Assembly (NCBI GenBank): GCA_018881555.1
Contig: JACAXG010000091.1
Span: forward strand, 1,081,681 to 1,145,680
DNA length: 64,000 nt
Source: Amblyornis subalaris
Taxonomy: Eukaryota; Chordata; Aves; Passeriformes; Ptilonorhynchidae
Direction: 5' to 3'
Part shown: positions 33,885 through 44,300 of the stretch, in pieces
How the letters are laid out: every line of letters starts with the position of its first letter
Position numbering within the stretch: the stretch's first letter is position 1
Notes under the pieces: model-generated
The model's database searches: none
The model's input: only the letters and a program-made list of their open reading frames with translations
What the model was told of the DNA's origin: nothing
Position numbers and translations under genes: made by a program

Positions 33885-34104
33885 ATGTTCAACGGGGATG
33901 CGAGCTCCTCGTCCGCCAGGAATGTGGTGCGCAGCTCCAGCATCAGCGGCGAGATGTACACGCTGGAGAAGAGCGCCCGCGGCAGCGCCGACTCCGTCAC
34001 CCTCACGGCCACCAAGAAGCGCCGCTCCAGCCTGGGCGCCAAGATGGTGGCGATCGTGGGGCTGTCCCAGTGGAGCAAGAGCACCCTGCAGCTCAACCAG
34101 ACCG
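33885..34104 (+). CDS. RIMS3: RIMS3 coding exon 1
   Basis: Residues 1-73 plus one base. It carries MFNGDASSSS at the start and the conserved TKKRRSSLGAKMVAIVGL block, which is nearly invariant between RIMS3 and RIMS4. It ends ACC G|GTGAGC. The segment between (GEMYTLEKSARGSADS) differs from the mammalian protein as I remember it. Confidence 0.95.
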
Positions 34105-37100
34105 GTGAGCGCCCGCCCCGACCCCCCCTCCCTTATGGGATTTTGGGTGCCCACCCGCCGGGCCTTGGTGGCGCGCGCGCGGTGGAGGCACCNAAAAAAG
34201 ATCCCTAAAAATTACGCCTAAAAAGACGCTTAAACCGCCCTATTTTAGCCCCTCCCGGCACTTNTCCACGTGCCAAATCCATTTGGGTGTTGCTGGAGCT
34301 CTGCCCGATCCCGGTGTCCCCCCATCCTGGTCCCGGCCGCGGGCAGGAGCTCGGAGGAAGGATTTGCCGAACGCTGCGGCTCGGGGAAATATTTAAACGC
34401 CTCAAAACAGCAAAGNGCCTCTTAGGGCGGGCTTTCCCCCCCTGTTATTGCTTCTTTATCCCGCTTCTTCCCGGCATTCCATGATTTNGGAAAAGAAGAG
34501 TCAACTCGAAGCCCTCCCGCCAGCCGGCGTGGCCCTGAAGGGGTTAAATTTCCCCCAAAAGCCGAGCGGAAGGTGCTGGAGCCACCTGGGAATGGCAGGA
34601 GCGGGATGCTCCGGCTGGAGCTGCCAGGACCGGGCGAACCCTTCCGTGGGGGCAGCCCCGAACGAGCAGGACACGCACATGGTCACCCGGCGGGGGCCGG
34701 GGACGGTGCCAGGGGTGGCCACGCGTGCCACCCTCCTCCTCCTCCTGCCATCTGCCACCGCCGGGAACACGTGGAAAAGAGGGGGATGGAGAAAAGGGGA
34801 CAGGGAGGTGGAAAAAGGGGACATCAGGCGGTGTTGGGGCTGTGCCCTCCTGTGGCATTGCGGGTTCCTGTCCCCCCTGGCCAGGGGACAGAGGGATTTG
34901 GGGGATTTTGGAGGCCAAGGGCATGGAGAAAGGGGACATCAGGCAGTGTGGGGCTGTGCCCCCTGTGGCATTGCGGGTTCCTGTCCCCCCTGGCCAGGGG
35001 ACAGAGGGATTTGGGGGATTTTGGAGGCCAAGGGGGTGGAGGAAGGGGACATCAGGATGTATTTGGGGCCGTGCCACCTGTGGCACTGCGGGTTGCTGTC
35101 CCCCCTGGCACGGGCACAGGGGATCCGGGGGGCTGCGGTGGTGCCAGCGCCTGTGGGCTGAGCGTGGCAGGTCCCAGCAGAGAGANGGGAGGAATTCTGA
35201 GCCATCCAAAGCCACGGCGACATCGCGTTGGGGTCGCGACACGGGAACACCCCGCGGCTTTCCCCTCTCCTGCCGCCCCGGGGGGATCCTGCGGGAATTC
35301 CCCGCCCGGGGGAAGGGCGGAAGGGCCGGGGGGCATCACCCCCGAGCCCATCCCGCGCCTCATTCCAGAGGGAGGCCCCAAGAAGCTGCGCAGCACCATC
35401 CGCAGGAGCACCGAGACGGGCATCGCCGTGGAGATGAGGACCAGGGTGACGCGGCAGGGCAGCCGCGAGTCCACGGACGGCAGCACCAACAGCAACAGCT
35501 CGGACGGCACGTAAGGAGCGGGGCAGGGATTCGGGAACGGCGCCGGCATCCCTCCCGGGGCGCCTCACGGGAATCATCCTTCGCAGGTTCATCTTCCCCA
35601 CCACGCGGCTGGGAGCGGAGAGCCAGTTCAGCGACTTCCTGGACGGGCTGGGCCCGGGGCAGCTCGTGGGGCGGCAGACCCTGGCGACCCCCCCGATGGG
35701 TGAGCGCAGGGATGCTCCAGAGGGAGGGAAAGGGGAGGGAAAGAGGCCGCGGGCTTCCTCCCGGGGCTTCGTCCCGGTCCGGGCGTGGCTTGGGAATGTT
35801 CTGCTCCACTCCACAGCGGGAGGGAAGGACATCCCTGAGATGAGCAGCTCTGCCTCTTCCCGGGGCTTCCTTTTCCGAGCGTCCCGCCGCGAAACGGAAC
35901 CCCAAAATCCCGGCCTTTTGCTCCGTTTTGCNCTTTTAAATCCCAAATGGGGATCGAAAGTTGGGCCCTGAGTCTGAATTCCCAGCCGGCGGCAGCCCGA
36001 GGTGTCCACCCCTTCTCCTGCTGGGGCCGGAGATGCTGGGAATGGGAAGAGCTGCCCAGGGTCCCCTGTCCTGTCCCACCTGTCCCTGTGGCAGTGGGAG
36101 CTGGCCCTGGATCATCCCCAGGGAAGGGGAAAGGGAAGGGAAGGTTTGGGAAGGGAAGGTTTGGGAAGGNNNNNNNNNNNNNNNNNNNNNNNNNNNNNNN
36201 NNNNNNNNNNNNNNNNNNNNNNNNNNNNNNNNNNNNNNNNNNNNNNNNNNNNNNNNNNNNNNNNNNNNNNNNNNNNNNNNNNNNNNNNNNNNNNNNNNNN
36301 NNNNNNNNNNNNNNNNNNNNNNNNNNNNNNNNNNNNNNNNNNNNNNNNNNNNNNNNNNNNNNNNNNNNNNNNNNNNNNNNNNNNNNNNNNNNNNNNNNNN
36401 NNNNNNNNNNNNNNNNNNNNNNNNNNNNNNNNNNNNNNNNNNNNNNNNNNNNNNNNNNNNNNNNNNNNNNNNNNNNNNNNNNNNNNNNNNNNNNNNNNNN
36501 NNNNNNNNNNNNNNNNNNNNNNNNNNNNNNNNNNNNNNNNNNNNNNNNNNNNNNNNNNNNNNNNNNNNNGGAAGGGAAGGGAAGGGAAGGGAAGGGAAGG
36601 GAAGGGAAGGGAAGGGAAGGGAAGGGAAGGGAAGGGAAGGGAAGGGAAGGGAAGCAGTTGGACCTCTCTAAATTCCTGGCCCCACTGGGATGCTCAGATT
36701 CCTCCTGTCCCTGCCCCTCCCGTTCTTCCTGTGGGGAATCACCCAGCCAAGGCACAGCGCGGGTAAATCCCAGCCCTTTTCCCACCGCGAGGGATAAAAT
36801 CCCCTGCTGCGGGGTGGAGCCGATGGCGAGGAGGAGCTCTCACGCGGATCTCCCCTCGCCCCTCAATCCAAGCCCTTTCCCCATCAGCTGGGCTTTGTCC
36901 TTGCCCCGATTCCCAACAAACCGCCCCGCGCGGCGCCGGGTGTGAGGGTGGGAGCGTCCCGGAGAGGCCAATCCCCACCCGCGGCGAGGCCGGGGGAGGG
37001 GCGAGGTGACCATCGGGGACGCCGCTGAGGGCACCTCCTGCCCCCTTCCAGGCGACGTCCACGTGGGCATGGCTGAGCGGAACGGGCAGCTGGAGGTGGA

Positions 37101-38751
37101 GGTGATCCAGGCCAGGGGACTCATCCCGAAGTTGGGCTCCAAGTGCGTCCCCGGTAGGTGCCTGGGGGCGGAGCGGGGGTGGCGGGGAGGCGGGTGCCGC
37201 GCCGGGATGGCGCCGCACATCCCGGTTTTTCCCGCGGCAGCCACCTACGTGAAGGTTTACCTGCTGGAGAACGGCGTGTGCCTGGCCAAGAAGAAGACCA
37301 AGGTGGTGAAGAAGACCTGCGACCCCTCGTACCAGCAGCCGCTGCTNTTCGAGGAGAGTCCCCAGGGAAAAGTCCTGCAGGTGGGCACCGACGCCTTCCC
37401 CTATCCCAGGCTGCTCCCGGCCCCGTCCGGCCTTTCCTTGGATGCTCCCAGGGNTGNGGCAGCCACGGCTTCTCTGCTCTGGGGCGCCCTCCTTGGAGCT
37501 GGGACGTCCTCCTGAAGGTNTGGCTGCCCTCCTCGGGGTTGGGATACTCCCCCCTAGGTCTGGGATGTTCTCCTCGAGGTCTGGGATGCTCTCCTTGGGG
37601 TTGGGATGCTCCCCTTGGGGTTGAGATGCCCTGCTCGGGGTCTGGGATGTTCTCCTTGGGATCTGGAATGCTCTCCTTGGGGTTGGGATGCCCTGCTCGG
37701 GGTCTGGGATGTTCTCCTTGGGGTCGGGATGTTCTCTTTGAGGTCTGGGATGTTCTCCTCGAGGTCTGGGATGTTCTTCTTGGAGCTGGGATATCCTTCT
37801 GAAGGTCTGGTTGCCCTCCAGGGGGTTGGGATGCTCTCCTTGGGGTTGGGATGCTCTCCTCGAGGTCTGGGATGTTCTTATTGGGGTTGGGATGCTCTCC
37901 TCGGGGTCTGGGAAGCCCTCCTTGGGATTGGGATGCTCTGCTTAGGGTTGGGTTCTCCTTGGGGTTGGGATGTTCTCCTCGAGGTCTGGGATGTTCTCCT
38001 TGGGGTTGGGATGTCCTCCTGAAGGCCTGGTTGCCCTCCTTGGGGTTGGGTTGCTCTCCTCAAGGTCTGGGATGTTCTCCTTGGGTTTGGGATGTTCTCC
38101 TCGAGGTCTGGGATGTTCTCCTTGGGTTTGGGATGTTCTCCTCGAGGTCTGGGATGTTCTCCTTGGGTTTGGGATGTTCTCCTCGAGGTCTGGGATGTTC
38201 TCCTTGGGTTTGGGNTGNTCTCCTCNAGGTCTGGGATGNTCTCCTNGNGNTNNGGGNNNTNNNCNNNNGGTNTGGGNTGCTCTCCTCGAGGTCTGGGATG
38301 TTCTCCTTGAGTTTGGGAAGTTCTCCTCGAGGTCTGGGATGTTCTCCTTGGCTTTGGAGGCCAAGGACAGGGCACAGACCCCCCCGGTGCCCTCCCCGCC
38401 TTCATCAGACCTTCCCAACCCCAACCCCAACCCCAGCGGGATTCTCCCCTCCGGGCGGGCCGAACGGGCCAAGCCCCGCCCGGAATTCCCACCCGGCGAG
38501 CGTGCCGGCCCCGNGACCCCGCGCCCCGCTCCCCGCAGGTGATCGTGTGGGGCGACTACGGGCGCATGGACCACAAGTGCTTCATGGGGATGGCCCAGAT
38601 CATCCTGGAGGAGCTGGATCTCTCCGGCGCCGTCACGGGCTGGTACAAACTCTTCCCGACCTCCTCCCTGGCCGACTCCAGCATCGGACCCCTGACCCGC
38701 CGCCTNTCCCAGTCCTCCCTGGAGAGCTCCACCAGCCCCTCCTGCCCGTAG
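33885..38751 (+). CDS. RIMS3: RIMS3 (regulating synaptic membrane exocytosis 3), six coding exons
   Basis: RIM3-gamma is a small presynaptic RIM-family protein. It consists mainly of the Ca2+-independent C2B domain that helps organise vesicle release and bind active-zone partners. Exons 33885-34104, 35369-35510, 35587-35699, 37052-37153, 37241-37380 and 38539-38751 join without frame break into 309 codons plus TAG, close to the roughly 308 of mammals. All introns are GT-AG. The N-terminus starts MFNGDASSSS, followed by KKRRSSLGAKMVAIVGLSQW (about residues 44-63) and a Ser/Asn-rich segment ending SNSSDGT (about 115-121). The C2 domain runs over about residues 158-290, and a Ser-rich tail ends TSPSCP. 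Ca2+-coordinating aspartates of classical C2 domains are largely absent, as is known for RIM C2B. The start is the first ATG after the acceptor at 33840-33841. Introns 2 and 4 are only 76 and 87 bp. Confidence 0.97.
34105..35368 (+). other. RIMS3: RIMS3 intron 1 of the coding part
   Basis: It starts GTGAGC and ends TTCCAG. It holds three copies of a 113-115-bp repeat at 34800-35110. No alternative exon is recognised. Confidence 0.85.
34800..35110. repeat. 113-115-bp tandem repeat, three copies
   Basis: 'ggggacatcagg' starts near 34817, 34932 and 35045. Units contain 'gcattgcgggttcctgtccc' and 'gagggatttgggggattttg', with high identity, which suggests recent duplication. Confidence 0.93.
35369..35510 (+). 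CDS. RIMS3: RIMS3 coding exon 2
   Basis: Residues 74 to 121 (partial codons at both ends). It reads EGGPKKLRSTIRRSTETG and VTRQGSRESTDGST, strongly conserved RIM-family linker sequence. The donor is AC|GTAAGG. Confidence 0.96.
35511..35586 (+). other. RIMS3: RIMS3 intron 2, 76 bp
   Basis: A minimal vertebrate intron, GTAAGG to TTCGCAG, GC-rich. Confidence 0.9.
35587..35699 (+). CDS. RIMS3: RIMS3 coding exon 3
   Basis: Encodes FIFPTTRLGAESQFSDFLDG and VGRQTLATPPM, the region leading into the C2 domain, and ends ATG G|GTGAGC. Confidence 0.96.
35700..37051 (+). other. RIMS3: RIMS3 intron 3 with GGGAA array and assembly gap
   Basis: It starts GTGAGC and ends CTTCCAG. The middle is a purine-only pentanucleotide array interrupted by 400 N. 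Confidence 0.9.
36120..36655. repeat. (GGGAA)n purine pentanucleotide array with a 400-N gap
   Basis: GGGAA/GGAAG units flank the gap on both sides (36121-36169 with some TTTGG interruptions, then a perfect run at 36570-36655). The gap is a round 400 N, so the true length is unknown. The all-purine strand is a mirror repeat and could form triplex DNA. Confidence 0.95.
37052..37153 (+). CDS. RIMS3: RIMS3 coding exon 4
   Basis: It begins the C2 domain: GDVHVGMAERNGQLEVEVIQ, then ARGLIPKLGSKCVP. These are the first beta strands. It ends CCC G|GTAGGT. Confidence 0.96.
37154..37240 (+). other. RIMS3: RIMS3 intron 4, 87 bp
   Basis: GTAGGT to CGCGGCAG, a very short GC-rich intron inside the C2 domain. 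Confidence 0.9.
37241..37380 (+). CDS. RIMS3: RIMS3 coding exon 5
   Basis: Encodes ATYVKVYLLENGVCLAKKKT, KVVKKTCDPSYQQPLLF and EESPQGKVLQ. The polybasic KKKTK stretch is typical of RIM C2B domains. One base of a leucine codon is N (37327) and is silent whatever it is. It ends CAG|GTGGGC in phase 0. Confidence 0.96.
37395..37480 (-). repeat. CR1 LINE fragment
   Basis: 'cctatcccaggctgctcccg' followed by 'gcagccacggcttctct' is a piece of reverse CR1, directly abutting the minisatellite that follows. Confidence 0.65.
37490..38365. repeat. 20/21-bp (41-bp dimer) minisatellite in RIMS3 intron 5
   Basis: Monomers such as 'ctcctcgaggtctgggatgtt' (21) and 'ctccttgggtttgggatgtt' (20) alternate. 'ggatgttct' at 38111, 38131 and 38152 shows the 20+21 spacing. 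A variant 'aaggtctggctgccctcc' recurs at longer intervals (about 37515, 37805 and 38030), hinting at a higher-order repeat. N bases at 38216-38278 show the assembly is uncertain. Confidence 0.94.
38539..38751 (+). CDS. RIMS3: RIMS3 coding exon 6 and stop
   Basis: Encodes VIVWGDYGRMDHKCFMGMAQ, then GWYKLFPTSSLADSS and the Ser-rich tail LESSTSPSCP, ending in TAG. It completes the C2 domain. Confidence 0.97.
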   Translation: MIVWGDYGRMDHKCFMGMAQIILEELDLSGAVTGWYKLFPTSSLADSSIGPLTRRXSQSSLESSTSPSCP

Positions 38752-38827
38752 AGGCCGCCGAGGGGGGAAGGAGACATCCTGACCCGCCGGAACTGGTCGC
38801 GGAGAGCTGTAAATATCCTTTTATTTT

Positions 38828-38895
38828 TTCCTTTTTTTTTTTTTTTTTTTAATTTTTCGATCTCCTTCCTCCTCCTCCCCCCCAAAAAAAAAAAA
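38828..38895. repeat. T-run and A-run pair
   Basis: A T-rich stretch at 38828-38851 and an A-run at 38885-38895 just after the RIMS3 stop. They could pair as an RNA hairpin arm of about ten bases. Confidence 0.6.
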
Positions 38896-39574
38896 CAACA
38901 ACCCCTGCCCTGGACGCCCTCCCCGGGCCGGGAGAGGGAGCAGGGCCCTGCGAGGGGCAGGGGGGAAGGAGAGGCTCCGAGGGCTGCGGCTGCCGGCGAT
39001 CCCAGACCGTTCCCAGACCTCGTCCCGGGGGNGCAGCTCGGTCCGGCCGAGGCCGAGGTTCCTTCCTTCCCCCTTCCCCTTCCCTCGCCCCCGAGGAAAA
39101 GGGAGAGAAGAAACCCCCCCCCCGAGCCCGGAACGAACTCAGAACGAACCCAACTCAGCACTATTTTTGTTTTTCCAAGGAATGTAGCATCTTCTCTTAT
39201 GTAGCTTGCCACGTGCTAACGACACAACTCACTCTGCAATATCCGACAGGACTCCGGGCGGGCCGGGAGCGTCCGCCGGTCTCGTCCCGTTCGGTCGCTT
39301 CCCGAGCACTTTTTGGTGGCCATTTCCCCGCGNTTTTTTTTTTCCCTGTTTTTTTTTTGTGTTTTTTTTCCCCGGGAGCATGTAGCCTGTGACCGTTGCC
39401 AAAGCAAGAGGGGGCAGGGGAAAGGGGCCCCCGGGCTTCTCCTCGCGTTCCGCCGCTGACCCGGAGGATAAACTCTGGGATGCCTCAACGGGACTCGGGA
39501 GAAGGCGACCCGACGGAGCGGGAAGAGCGGGATCCAGCCCCTTCCTTCCCGGCTGGAGGGCTGGGACGCTCTCG

Positions 39575-40085
39575 AAGTCTGGAACGCTGACNTGTCCTCC
39601 TTAAGGTCTGGCTGCCCTCCTCGGGGTTGGGATGCTCTCCTCGAGGTCTGGAATGCCCTCCCTGGCGTCTGGAAATGCCCTCCTTGAGGTCGGGATGCCC
39701 TCCTCGGGGTCTGGAATGTCCTCCTTGGAGCAGGATGCCTTCCTTGAAGACNGGGATTCCCTCCTCAGGCTCTGGGATTCCCTCCCTGGGGGTTGGGATG
39801 CCCTCCTCGGGGTCTGGGATATCCTCCTTGGAGCAGGACGCCTTCCTTGAAGACTGGGATTCCCTCCTCGGGGGTTGGGATGCCCTCCCTGAGGGCCGGA
39901 ATTCCCTTCCCAAGATCTTGGATCCCCGCCTGGCGTCACGGCGCGCCCTCCACGGAGCCGGGATCGTCTCCTCCTCCGGACNGGGACATCCTCCTCGAGG
40001 TGTGGGGTTCCCTTCCCGGGCTCCTCGGGGTGGTGACGCCCTCCCGGAGAGCTGGGATGCCCTCCTGGATACCCNAATTCCGAGC
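39575..40085. repeat. Minisatellite in the RIMS3 3' UTR related to the intron 5 array
   Basis: Units such as 'tcctcggggttgggatgctc' and 'tcctcgaggtctggaatgcc' belong to the same family as the array at 37490-38365. Both arrays begin with 'ggtctggctgccctcctcgg'. Confidence 0.9.
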
Positions 40086-40740
40086 AGGAGCGGAGGGAGT
40101 TCCTCGCTCCGGGGGAACGTCTGGACAGGGAATTCCGGGGCCGGACGAAGGACTGGGAGTCCCTCATCGGGATGAGCGTTTTGGGGTTTTTTTTTTTGTT
40201 CGTCCGTTCCGTTTGTTTTTCCGAGCAGCATTTTTGGCTCCCTCCGAGGGATCCAGTTCTTGTAGCAAACCCGGGAATTACGGAAGCTTTTTTTTTGAAG
40301 GTGCCTATTGAAATTTGCTGAAAATACTCAGGGGAGACACCACTAGAAACTCTTGGTTTCTTCGTAAAATATTCCTAAATCCAATGACTGTCCCGAAGGA
40401 TCAGTTCCCCAAAGGAGAGGAGAGGAGAGGAAGAACCCGGAGCGCCAAAGGATGAGGAGTTGGGAGGCTGGAAGATCCGAGAGGTTAACGGGGAATTTCA
40501 CGGGGCNGGCTCTGACCCTTCAGTCTTCACCACAAACCAACCCACGGCACAGTCGGGGTTTTTATGGGATGGTTTCTCGGCAAAACGTGGAATTCCACGA
40601 CGCACAGAGCACAACAAACCCACCCGGNCTGCTCCCGGCGGCGCCGGGAACGAGGAACCGGCTCAGCCACGGCGGAACAAACCCAAGCCCGAAGGGAAAA
40701 ACTGTCGGGATGGAGCTGTTCCCTCCGCAAATCCCACCCC

Positions 40741-41800
40741 AAATCCCGAGGGTCCGCAATCCCAAACCTCGGGGTCCGCAAATCCAAGCCTCGGGGTCCA
40801 CAATTCCAAATCTGGGGGATCATAAACCCAAATCTGCGAGTCCACAAACCCAAATCTGGGGAGTCCTCAACCCCAAATCTGGGATCCGCAAATCCAAATC
40901 TGGGGAATCATAAATCCAACCCCAGGGGTCCACAACCCCAAATCTGGGGAATCATAAACCCAAATCTGGGGGTCAACAAATCCAAACTTCGGCGTCCACA
41001 ACCCCAAATCTGGGGGTCCCTCACCCCAAACCTGGGACTCCACAAACCCAAACTTGGGAGTCTACAAACCCCAATCTTGAGGGTCCACAAATCCAAACCT
41101 GGGGACCACAACCCCAAATCTGTGGGATCATAAACCCAAACCTTGGGGTCCACCAACCCAAATCTGGGGATCCACAAACTCAAACCTGGGGGTCCACAAC
41201 CCCAAATCTGGGGAATCATAAACCCAAACGTGGAGGTTCACAAATCCAATCCTGGGGCTCCACAACCCCAAACTTTGGGGTCCACAAACCCAAACTTGGC
41301 AGTCTACAAACCCCAATCTTGGGAGTCCACAACCCCAAATCTGGGAATCTGCAAACTCAAACCTTGGGGTCCACAAACCCAATCCCAGGGGCCCACGAAC
41401 CCAAACTGGGGAGTCAACAACCCCAAATCTGGGGTTCCACAACCNCAAATCTGGGGTTCCACCAACCCAAACCTGCGCGTCAACAACCCCAAATCCAGGG
41501 GTCCGTGACCCCGAATTTGGGGTCCACAAACTCAAACCTTGGGTTTCACCACCCCAAACCTGGGGGATCTATAAACCCAAACTTGGGAGTCCACAACCCC
41601 AATCCTTGGGGTTCCCAGCCCNGCATCTGGAGATCCACAACCCCGATCCCAGGGCTCCGTGACCCCAGGCTTGGGAGTCTACAGACCCCGACCTTTGGGG
41701 TCCACAACCCCAAATCTGGGAGACCGCAACCCCAATCCTTGGGGTTCCCAACCCCGCATCTGGAGATCCACAACCCCGATCCCAGGGCTCCACGACCCCG
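40741..41800. repeat. 22-bp minisatellite, about 47 units, in the presumed RIMS3 3' UTR
   Basis: The unit is close to CCCCAAATCTGGGGGTCCACAA. 'aaatct'-type boxes start at 40940, 40962, 40984, 41006, 41028, 41050 and 41072, an exact 22-bp period. Many units hold CCCCA-AATC-TGGGG, an inverted repeat with a 5-bp stem and 4-base loop. Confidence 0.95.
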
Positions 41801-44184
41801 CTCCCGTGGCCGGCAGGGCCCCGCTGCTCCGTGACCTCTTGGCCCGGCCCCGCCGCAATTCCAGCGCCGGCGTGACGAGGACCTGGAGCTGCTGCCGCGG
41901 CTTTGCCCGCTCCAAACCTCTGAGACGGGAATGGGCTGGATCCTGGGATGGGGAAAAGTTCATCTTTCGTGGATGAAGGATGAAGGAGGAAGGATGAAAT
42001 CCTCGGCTGAGTGGAGCGCGGGCACCGATCCCATGGGAATGTGGGATGCCCTGATGCTCCAGTGGTTTTGGGAACAAACTGGGTGCCCTAAAACTGGAGC
42101 AGGCCGTGCCTTGGACACGCTGTTCCCTTGGAGCACGGAGCAATTCCACCAGGCCAACGGCGCCCGGGTGAGNCCGAGCTCTCCCGGATTTTGGACTCTC
42201 CGCGGGGGAAATCATCCCGAAAGGAAAANCTTCCCGCTCCTCCGAGCTGCCGCTCTTCCCTCCGGACCCATTCCAAGGGGGAAGCGCCCGACGTGCCCGC
42301 GTGGGCAGAGCCGGGAGNCGGGCGGGGACGTTCCGCTCCCGGCGTGGGCTCCGCTTCCCGCCCACTCCGNGTTCCTCCGGCAGCGCTTCCCGGCTCCCGG
42401 CCCTGCCAGGAACATCCCACGGCCGAGCCGTGACGGGGAGCGGAGGCGGGGGACGAGCAGCAGAGCGCGGAGGGCCGACAAAATCATCCCTGCTTTTCTG
42501 CTGGGAAAATCCGGCGGAAGGAGCGCCTGGGAAGGAGGAAAACCCAAGGATTTTGGCCGGTTGGTCGCCGGGACGCTGAGGATGCGTCCGGGGGGCGACG
42601 AGGACAAAGCGCCCCCTGGTTCTCCAGGGAAAGGATTCCTCCTGGAGACCGGCAAGGTGGGAACGCCGCGGAGCGACGCCAAAATCCAGGAAAACCTTCC
42701 CTTCTTCCCTTCCCTGGTGTGGGAAAACCAAACNGAGGGCAGAGCCACGTTTGGGTTGCGACATCAGCTCCTCGTTTCGCAACCCCCGGGGACCTCGTGT
42801 CCGACCTTTTCCTTCCTCAAACGCCAAAANAACAGAGCCAAACCCCCTCTTTCCACCAGGAATCCCAACCTCGGCTCCTGAGAAAATTAACTCTATCCCA
42901 GGATAAATTTCTGCGCTCCGAGGTTGGGTTTTTTTGGGTTTTTCTGTGGGAATGTTTTCTCAGAAAGGGCGTTTTTTATGTGCCACGCGATGCGCAGAAG
43001 TGGNTGCACTGGAAGGAATTTTCTTCCTATCGGGAAAAGAAATCCGAAGCGCTNGATTTGGCAGAGATTTTTCCCTGGAAAGAGTAATTTGTGTTCAATT
43101 AAATCGGTTTTTCAGCCCCTTTGACACCCAGCCCCCACCTGACGCCGCCGGAGTTGGAATCCAAACCCCCGAGCGGAGTCACGAGGGTGGATTGGACCAA
43201 AATAGCCTGGAAATGCTCCTCAAACATCCCCCAAATGCTGGGCCAATTCCCAGCCGAGCACAGGCAGCGCCCCGTGATTCCAGGCCCGAGTTATCCCTGG
43301 TTTTCCACCAGCCTGGAACGGGCCGGATTCGCCGAAGTCGNGTGAAAATTCCCGAGGAATTGGGCTCCGTGAGAAACCGGCTCCGGTTTCATCNCGTTGG
43401 GAACACGGGAGAGGAGGTNCAGGCGGAGTTTTCCCGAAATCCGGTGGGATCCAGCAGCAATTCCCTGAGCAGGAAGCACCANACCGAACCAACTGCCACA
43501 GAGCGCCCGAGAGGGTGGGGAGAATTCCCTCCGCCCTTCCCGGCTCTCACCACCTTTCCTCCAGGAGAGCTTCCAGCTGGGAGCTCTCGGTTGCAAACGG
43601 GAGGCCGGGAATTCCTCAGGAACGGGATCGGGATTCCCTCGGCTGACAGGGAATCTCCTCTGTTCACTGCCTGACCCAACGGCTTGGGAAGTCCAGCCTG
43701 GATTTCTGTGTTTTTGTGGGAGGAGATTCCACAATTCCCACCCGGACTCACAAACTGATACAAGACAATTCCCAAAAAGACTGCACCGGTGGTGTTTTTC
43801 CAGGCGGGAAATTTTTCTTCCAGTTGACTCAAGACGCTTCTTTCCGGATGGATGGGATGGATGGGAAATGCCGGGACAATGCAGGCGCGGGAACCTCTGG
43901 AAGGTGTGGGATTGGAAAATCACGGAATTGCGCAGGTCAGGGAACAGAGTCCCAGCACCGTGGCCGAATCCGAAGCCCGGATGTGTTTTTCCTCATGGAT
44001 AGAAAGAGCTCTCCCTGCTTTTCCTTCGGGATTTCGCGGCTGCAGATGGATCCGGAGAATCCCCTGCAGCAGGAGCAGGGATCGCATCCCGGTGTGCCGA
44101 AGGCAGCACGGCCTTTTCCAGCGTTTTTTTTGGCAAAGCTGTTCCAACTGGAAGTCTTCCCTCTGCTCCACCGAATCCCAGACT

Positions 44185-44300
44185 GGTTTGGGTGGGAAAG
44201 ACCTTAAACCTCACCCAATTCCAGCCCTGCCGTGGGCAGGGACACTTCCATAGGTTGCTCCAAGCCCCGTCCCGGGACGCTTCCAGGGATGGGGCGGGAT
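44185..44300 (-). repeat. CR1 LINE 3' fragment
   Basis: 'gactggtttgggtgggaaag', 'gccgtgggcagggacacttc', 'ggttgctccaagccccgtcc' and 'gcttccagggatggggcggg' are reverse CR1. Confidence 0.85.

Larger units (their letters stand above)
37381..38538 (+). other. RIMS3: RIMS3 intron 5
   Basis: It starts GTGGGC and ends CCCCGCAG. Nearly all of it is a CR1 remnant followed by a minisatellite. Confidence 0.85.

Noticed and set aside
40741..41800. Could the regular 22-bp array be a CRISPR-like array?
   Set aside because: Units are head-to-tail without unique spacers, the genome is vertebrate, and no cas gene is present.
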